A DNA stretch of 9,799 nt from the NCBI GenBank assembly GCA_024643485.1, contig JAHEMU010000069.1:1-9799 (forward strand). Direction: 5' to 3'. Below are positions 5,759 to 9,799 of the stretch, piece after piece. The stretch's first letter is position 1; each line of letters begins with the position of its first letter. The notes under the pieces were generated by a model. That model searched no databases. It saw nothing but the letters and a program-made list of their open reading frames with translations, and had not been told where the DNA came from. This DNA is from Cytophagales bacterium. Its GTDB lineage: Bacteria; Bacteroidota; Bacteroidia; Cytophagales; Cyclobacteriaceae. The position numbers were made by a program, and so were the translations under genes.

Positions 5759-7099
5759 ATGAGGGAATTCATCATTTTTACGGCAATTGTAGTACTTCTA
5801 GTAGTGCCGATAGCATTGATTATATATAACAAAATATACAAACGATCAATCAACTTAACGATCAATTATGCCATCACATTTCAATCTTTATCAGCCTCTC
5901 TACTAACCTATTTTGTCGCAATAAAAGGCCTGGTACATTTAATCTGGGGCGCCCCTTTAGTACTATTGGGAGCGGCAATATGGTCGTATTTTATGGATAA
6001 AAACATCATAAAACCTGTAAAACAGATCGTTTCATCTATAAATAAAGCTTCAGAAGGAGATCTGAACCAAACAATTGATGTAACCATTCAAAGTAAAAAA
6101 CATGAAATTGGAGAGATTGCCAGTTCATTGTCTATCATGTTGAATAATTTAAATGAAAGTGTATCCATCGCAAAGTTGATTTCAGATGGAGAGATTCAAA
6201 AAGCCTCAAAAAAATCAAATACCTTAGTAGTAAACGGAGATTTAGATAAGGCTATGCAGCAAATGATTCAGCAACTAACGAAAACAATAGAACAGATAAA
6301 AAATAGTAGCTCGACAGTTAATCATGGAAGTTCTGAAATTACTTTGAGCAGCTCCAGTGTTTCAAGTGGAGCGTCCCAAATGGCCTCAACTATCGAAGAA
6401 TTATCCTCATCAATGGAAGAAATGGCTGCCACCATACGACAAAATTCAGACAACGCTACGGAGGCAGGTATTATTGCAAAGAAAAACACAACTAATATCA
6501 ATGCAGTAAAGGAATCAATGGAGAAGGCACTGGAGTCGATGAAAAACATCACTAGAAAAATTGAAATCATCAATGTTATTGCCGAAAAAACAGACCTTCT
6601 AGCAGTAAATGCATCTATTGAAGCCGCTAGAGCGGGAGAAGCAGGGAAAGGGTTTTCCGTAGTCGCAAATGAGGTTCGGAAATTAGCAGAGAGTTCCAAA
6701 ATTGCTGCGATTGAAATCAATGAATTATCAAAATCTACTTTTAATCAAGCGGTAGCATCCGGCGATATGTTGGAAGAAATTGTTCCTGATATATTAAAAT
6801 CAGAAAAATTAGCTCAAGAAATTGCAGCAGCTAGTCATGAACAAAGTTATGGAGCAGAACAGATAAACTCTGCCATTTCTCAATTGAATATGGTCACACA
6901 GGAAAATGCATCTTCCGCGGAAGAACTTTCAGGAACAGCCATTAGTTTTAGTGAACAAGCAGTGCATTTAGAAAAGGCCATAAGCTTCTTCAAAATAATA
7001 GAAGAAGCAAAAGAAACTGATAGAGATGCTCTTTTATTGAACATCTCTAAATTAGAGGAAGAACTTTCATCTTACAATGATGAAGATGATTCTGAATAA
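5759..7099 (+). CDS. Methyl-accepting chemotaxis protein-like receptor lacking a periplasmic sensor domain
   Basis: This 446-residue membrane signalling protein begins with hydrophobic segments at about 4-23, 41-57 and 58-78 and only a short basic link (YNKIYKRS) between the first two, leaving no room for an extracytoplasmic ligand-binding domain. A HAMP domain follows (about 79-132, with IIKPVKQI and HEIGEIASSL). Residues 134-180 (SDGEIQ, then NGDLDKAMQQM) resemble a degenerate second HAMP. The long coiled-coil signalling domain runs from about 185 to 415. Its hairpin tip is IAEKTDLLAVNASIEAARAGE (274-294) followed by GKGFSVVANEVRKLAESS, the region that contacts CheA and CheW. The C-terminus is acidic (DEDDSE) and has no NWETF-type CheR tether. 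No che genes flank it. It may sense membrane or intracellular state, or control gliding, pili or another output. The ATG at 5759 starts directly at the first membrane helix and lacks a Shine-Dalgarno. The MCP domain is certain; the stimulus is unknown. Confidence 0.92.
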   Translation: MREFIIFTAIVVLLVVPIALIIYNKIYKRSINLTINYAITFQSLSASLLTYFVAIKGLVHLIWGAPLVLLGAAIWSYFMDKNIIKPVKQIVSSINKASEGDLNQTIDVTIQSKKHEIGEIASSLSIMLNNLNESVSIAKLISDGEIQKASKKSNTLVVNGDLDKAMQQMIQQLTKTIEQIKNSSSTVNHGSSEITLSSSSVSSGASQMASTIEELSSSMEEMAATIRQNSDNATEAGIIAKKNTTNINAVKESMEKALESMKNITRKIEIINVIAEKTDLLAVNASIEAARAGEAGKGFSVVANEVRKLAESSKIAAIEINELSKSTFNQAVASGDMLEEIVPDILKSEKLAQEIAAASHEQSYGAEQINSAISQLNMVTQENASSAEELSGTAISFSEQAVHLEKAISFFKIIEEAKETDRDALLLNISKLEEELSSYNDEDDSE

Positions 7100-7104
7100 T
7101 CCAA

Positions 7105-7278
7105 TTATACTGAACGCTCAATTCTTTTAATCACTGAAGAAACCAAATCTGCTTCTTCCATCATCATAAACGATAATCGATGTCGGCCTTTGGTGCGCAA
7201 GTCTTGGGCCTGCTGAATTAAATTTTTATATCTTGAATAAAGCTCTTGTAGACGATTTTTTTTGGTTAGTGCAATCAT
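7105..7278 (-). CDS. Small 57-residue helical protein, Lacal_2735/DUF6435-like
   Basis: An ATG at 7278 opens a 57-residue reading frame ending in TAA at 7105-7107. It reads MIALTKKNRLQELYSRYKNL, then IQQAQDLRTKGRHRLSFMMM and EEADLVSSVIKRIERSV. The basic N-terminus, the YxxL(I)xxAxxLRxxG helix and the MEEADxVxxxIxxIE helix resemble the layout of short Bacteroidota Lacal_2735-type proteins, which are two amphipathic helices around a glycine turn and have unknown function. I base this on pattern memory, not on an alignment. The gene converges on the chemoreceptor gene with only 5 bp between the two stops. About 130 bp separate its start from the end of the cytochrome gene upstream on the same strand, enough for its own promoter, though I cannot point to one. 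Coding status is supported by the plausible composition and helix pattern; it is below the usual length cut-offs. Confidence 0.68.
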   Translation of the reverse strand: MIALTKKNRLQELYSRYKNLIQQAQDLRTKGRHRLSFMMMEEADLVSSVIKRIERSV

Positions 7279-7409
7279 GATATTTTTCGTTAATTTCTAT
7301 ATCAATAAACACCTATTTTTCGATAAAAGTTATAGCACTTTTGCCCAATTCCGATGAATTGCTGACAAAGCCGACCAACGTACTTATCTCTATTTTAACC
7401 CAGTATTAT

Positions 7410-9799
7410 CTATTCTTCTTTTAAATTCGATAAAAATTCAACCAGGTCTCGCAATTCAGCTTTTGATAACAAACTTCCCATAGGAGGCATCGCCGATACT
7501 CCATACGTCACTTTTGAAATCCTTTTTTTGTTTATACGCAGCGGCTCAGCATTCACGCTTTTTATCAAATATTCATCTTCTTTTTCTTCCAAAAAGATAC
7601 CTGTTACTTTTTCCCCATTGTCTTGTTCAATGGTAATAGTCCCGTAACCCGGAGCTATCCTTGTAGAAGGTTCAACTAAGGCTTGTAAAATTTGCTCACG
7701 TGTGAGACGGCTTCCTATCCCCGCCAAAATGGGACCAACAGTACCTTCTTGTGGTTGTATACTATGACAACGCGTACATTGACCAGATTCTTGTGTGAAG
7801 AAATACCGCCTACCCATTCGAGAATTACCACCGTAGAGCACTTCCGAATAAGAGTTATTCCCTTCAGATGATGATTTTATTTCGTCTAATCTAGAAATGA
7901 GTTCCTTATTAGTTCCCGAGTTAATGGCTTCCGACAATTCTAGTTTTACCCCTGAAGGCAAAATGCCCGACTCCCAATTTTGCAACATTGCTGCAAAAAT
8001 AGGACTGCTCTCCTCTGGTTTCTTTTTAGCAATTTCAATGATGAGTTGTTGTTGTTCCCCGTAGGTTCCATTTTTAAATAAATCAGTCACAATTCCATTT
8101 AATTGCGCTTCTGATAATGCGACATCATTCAACATCCCTAAAGCGGTTCTTCTCACCATTTCAGAAGGGTCTTTAAAGCCTCGAACGATATAGGTTTCAA
8201 CTTGCTCCACTTTAAATGCTTGTAGGGCTTTCAATAAAGTGGCTTTTAAAGCTTCATTTTTAGCTGAACTCCATAATTTCACTAAAGTTCCTTCAAAGCC
8301 TTGAATTTCATTTTCCAAAATTAATTCCACTGCAGATAATTGAACTTCTGGATTTTTATCCGCCAAAAGTTGTTGAACTTTGGGTTGAATAGCTCCCATA
8401 AATTCATTGACATCATGATGAATTTCACCTCTATATCTACCATCCACCCTGTCCAAAACTGATGGAGCCACCCAGCTACTCAATGCATCCAATGCTTCTG
8501 TTCGCAGTACTGTTGGATTTGATTGTTTCTCTGCATAGTGAATTAACCGTTCAATTGCAGCCACTCCCCCAACCCTAACATTAGCATTGATGGCTCGGCG
8601 AATAAAGGGTTCGGATTGAATTCCCTCACGATTTACTTGTGCTGCTAACGCTGGAAGGGCTTCCATTATAGAAAAATCGTCATTTATTGCTCTAGCAGTT
8701 TCCGTGAGCAAATATTCATCAGTTTCATTTAAATAAACTTCAATTTCAGGATGGCTCCATTTTCTCAACACAAGTATTCCAGCCAGCTTTAATTCCCAGT
8801 TTTCTTGTCCAGAAAGCGCTAAAATCGATTTTTCATCCTTAATACGACTTAAAGCAATAACACCCACTTGGCGTAAATAGATATCCTCACCGTCATTTTT
8901 TCTAATCATTTCCAAAATTTCAGGTACAGATTCAGTAATTCCAATTCTTCCAGCTGCCTGCGTGGCGAAGAACGCTACCCTTGGATTTTCATTACCTATA
9001 TGCCTTGTTATTTCTTCAGGATTATCTGCATTTCTGATATCTCCTAAAACTTTCAAAGATTGAGCGACGATTTCACTGTCATTATCTTGAAGTAGTTGAT
9101 ATAATTGAGATACCGCTTTTTTCGATTGCTTAGCTATTTGGCCAAGCCCCCAAATGGAATGTATTCTACCTAATTGATTTAATTTTTCACTTCCAGAAAT
9201 TAAAACATCCCATGCTTCTTCATCACGAGATACTAGTTCAAATTGTGCTTTCATTCGAATTCGTTGATCTGAATAATCTAGCCATGATGATAATTCTTCT
9301 TGTTTAGCCTTCGAAAAATCCTGTTCCATTAATGATTGGGTCATTTTTCTTTCTTCTGCCAAATCATTATTATCATCATCTACATCCAATTTCCAGATTC
9401 TTCCATAATTTTTTGTTCCCCAACCGTTCACCCAATCAGCCATAAACAAAGAGCCATCCGTTCCAAATCGAATTCCCGTGGGTAATACACCACTGAGCAC
9501 ATCCACTTCAGAGTTAAAATCGAATGAAGCTCCTTTAGGCTTCAAATCAAACGACCAAATATGTGAGCTTGTTGGTGACCCTACGAATTCAACAAGAAAG
9601 AATTTATTGGTCCATTTACTTCCTAGGGCGGTCCCTGGATTAAAAACCATACCCGTCGGACCGTTATGATAGTTTCGGATTGGAGGTATTATATAGGCTG
9701 CTTGGCCTTCCCATCGGGGAACAAACAATTTCTCATCCATCCATACATTGTATCGGTTATTTTTCGGATCGGTATATTTGCCATATTGCCAATTTGAAC
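7410..9799 (-). CDS. PVC-type c-type cytochrome protein: beta-propeller, HEAT repeats and C-terminal heme domain (5' partial)
   Basis: The frame stays open to the right edge, with 19 further residues before the first visible Met at 9740, so the start is outside. About 795 residues are seen. The N-terminal part (about 20-145) looks like the last blades of a six-bladed glucose/sorbosone dehydrogenase-like propeller (GPTGMVFNPG, GIRFGTDGSLFMADW, GRIWKLD). Residues about 160-640 form a helical HEAT-like array with repeated pairs such as SLKVLGDIRN, FATQAAGRIG and QVGVIALSRI. The C-terminal 150 residues match the Pirellula/Verrucomicrobium-type putative heme-binding domain: CTRCH (7764-7778), GPILAGIGSRLTREQI, IAPGYGTITI, then AMPPMGSLLSKAELRDLVEFL, where a methionine is the likely axial heme ligand. 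Such proteins are usually exported and are thought to be periplasmic or surface oxidoreductases, perhaps acting on sugars. Substrate is unknown and the signal peptide is off-window. It reads away from the right edge, followed by the small gene at 7105-7278. Confidence 0.88.
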   Translation of the reverse strand, partial: SNWQYGKYTDPKNNRYNVWMDEKLFVPRWEGQAAYIIPPIRNYHNGPTGMVFNPGTALGSKWTNKFFLVEFVGSPTSSHIWSFDLKPKGASFDFNSEVDVLSGVLPTGIRFGTDGSLFMADWVNGWGTKNYGRIWKLDVDDDNNDLAEERKMTQSLMEQDFSKAKQEELSSWLDYSDQRIRMKAQFELVSRDEEAWDVLISGSEKLNQLGRIHSIWGLGQIAKQSKKAVSQLYQLLQDNDSEIVAQSLKVLGDIRNADNPEEITRHIGNENPRVAFFATQAAGRIGITESVPEILEMIRKNDGEDIYLRQVGVIALSRIKDEKSILALSGQENWELKLAGILVLRKWSHPEIEVYLNETDEYLLTETARAINDDFSIMEALPALAAQVNREGIQSEPFIRRAINANVRVGGVAAIERLIHYAEKQSNPTVLRTEALDALSSWVAPSVLDRVDGRYRGEIHHDVNEFMGAIQPKVQQLLADKNPEVQLSAVELILENEIQGFEGTLVKLWSSAKNEALKATLLKALQAFKVEQVETYIVRGFKDPSEMVRRTALGMLNDVALSEAQLNGIVTDLFKNGTYGEQQQLIIEIAKKKPEESSPIFAAMLQNWESGILPSGVKLELSEAINSGTNKELISRLDEIKSSSEGNNSYSEVLYGGNSRMGRRYFFTQESGQCTRCHSIQPQEGTVGPILAGIGSRLTREQILQALVEPSTRIAPGYGTITIEQDNGEKVTGIFLEEKEDEYLIKSVNAEPLRINKKRISKVTYGVSAMPPMGSLLSKAELRDLVEFLSNLKEE

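Noticed and set aside
6322..6720. 132-codon antisense ORF inside the chemoreceptor gene
   Set aside because: It is a shadow of the Ser/Ala/Glu-rich coiled coil; no recognisable domain and the sense frame is unambiguous.
7325..7342. Terminator hairpin aaaagt-tatagc-actttt after the cytochrome gene
   Set aside because: The stem is six pairs, almost all A-T, with no clear trailing T-run on the minus strand; too weak to annotate.

Overview
The window looks like a chromosomal segment of a Bacteroidota bacterium, most likely a Cytophagales-type marine or soil organism. I infer this from the AT-rich composition, the lack of purine-rich Shine-Dalgarno sequences before the starts, a possible TAnnTTTG-type -7 promoter element, a short Bacteroidota-type dinB/dnaE polymerase pair, and a large HEAT-repeat c-type cytochrome of the kind shared by Planctomycetes, Verrucomicrobia and Cytophagales. 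This is inference from family content; no rRNA or other taxonomic marker is present.

Layout. (1) 2-774, + strand: the 3' end of an acetoacetyl-CoA synthetase gene, overlapped by 16 bp by a small DUF423 membrane-protein gene. (2) 729-802: a hairpin-forming palindrome of 12-bp units that contains the 3' ends of two convergent genes. (3) 769-5154, - strand: dinB (Y-family polymerase, upstream) then a second, short dnaE-type polymerase (downstream), separated by 222 bp of heptanucleotide repeats. Together they look like a translesion/mutagenesis module. (4) 5155-5758: a 604-bp gene-poor divergent region. It has a twin-palindrome operator-like site at the dinB promoter, simple repeats, inverted repeats and a short GC-rich island. 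(5) 5759-7099, + strand: a chemoreceptor-like protein with membrane segments but no periplasmic sensor domain. (6) 7105-7278, - strand: a 57-residue protein gene that is easily missed. (7) 7410-9799, - strand: most of a large propeller/HEAT/cytochrome c protein that runs off the right edge.

The most unusual feature is the convergent junction at 769-774. The hexamer CTATAG at the apex of a long perfect palindrome provides the TAG stop for both the DUF423 gene (+) and the dnaE gene (-). Because the element is palindromic and its 12-bp unit is exactly four codons, both unrelated proteins end in the same RRDV-repeat tail. The upstream polymerase gene dinB also ends inside a repeat, a TAAACT-type heptad array, so both polymerase genes have repeat-derived 3' ends.

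Functionally, DinB (with a visible QINLF clamp-binding motif) and the short DnaE (catalytic aspartates intact, PHP metal ligands partly lost) probably act together in damage-tolerant DNA synthesis. The paired palindromes over the dinB promoter suggest control by a dimeric repressor encoded elsewhere, since no lexA-like gene lies in the window. I found no RNA genes, CRISPR array, transposase or phage genes.
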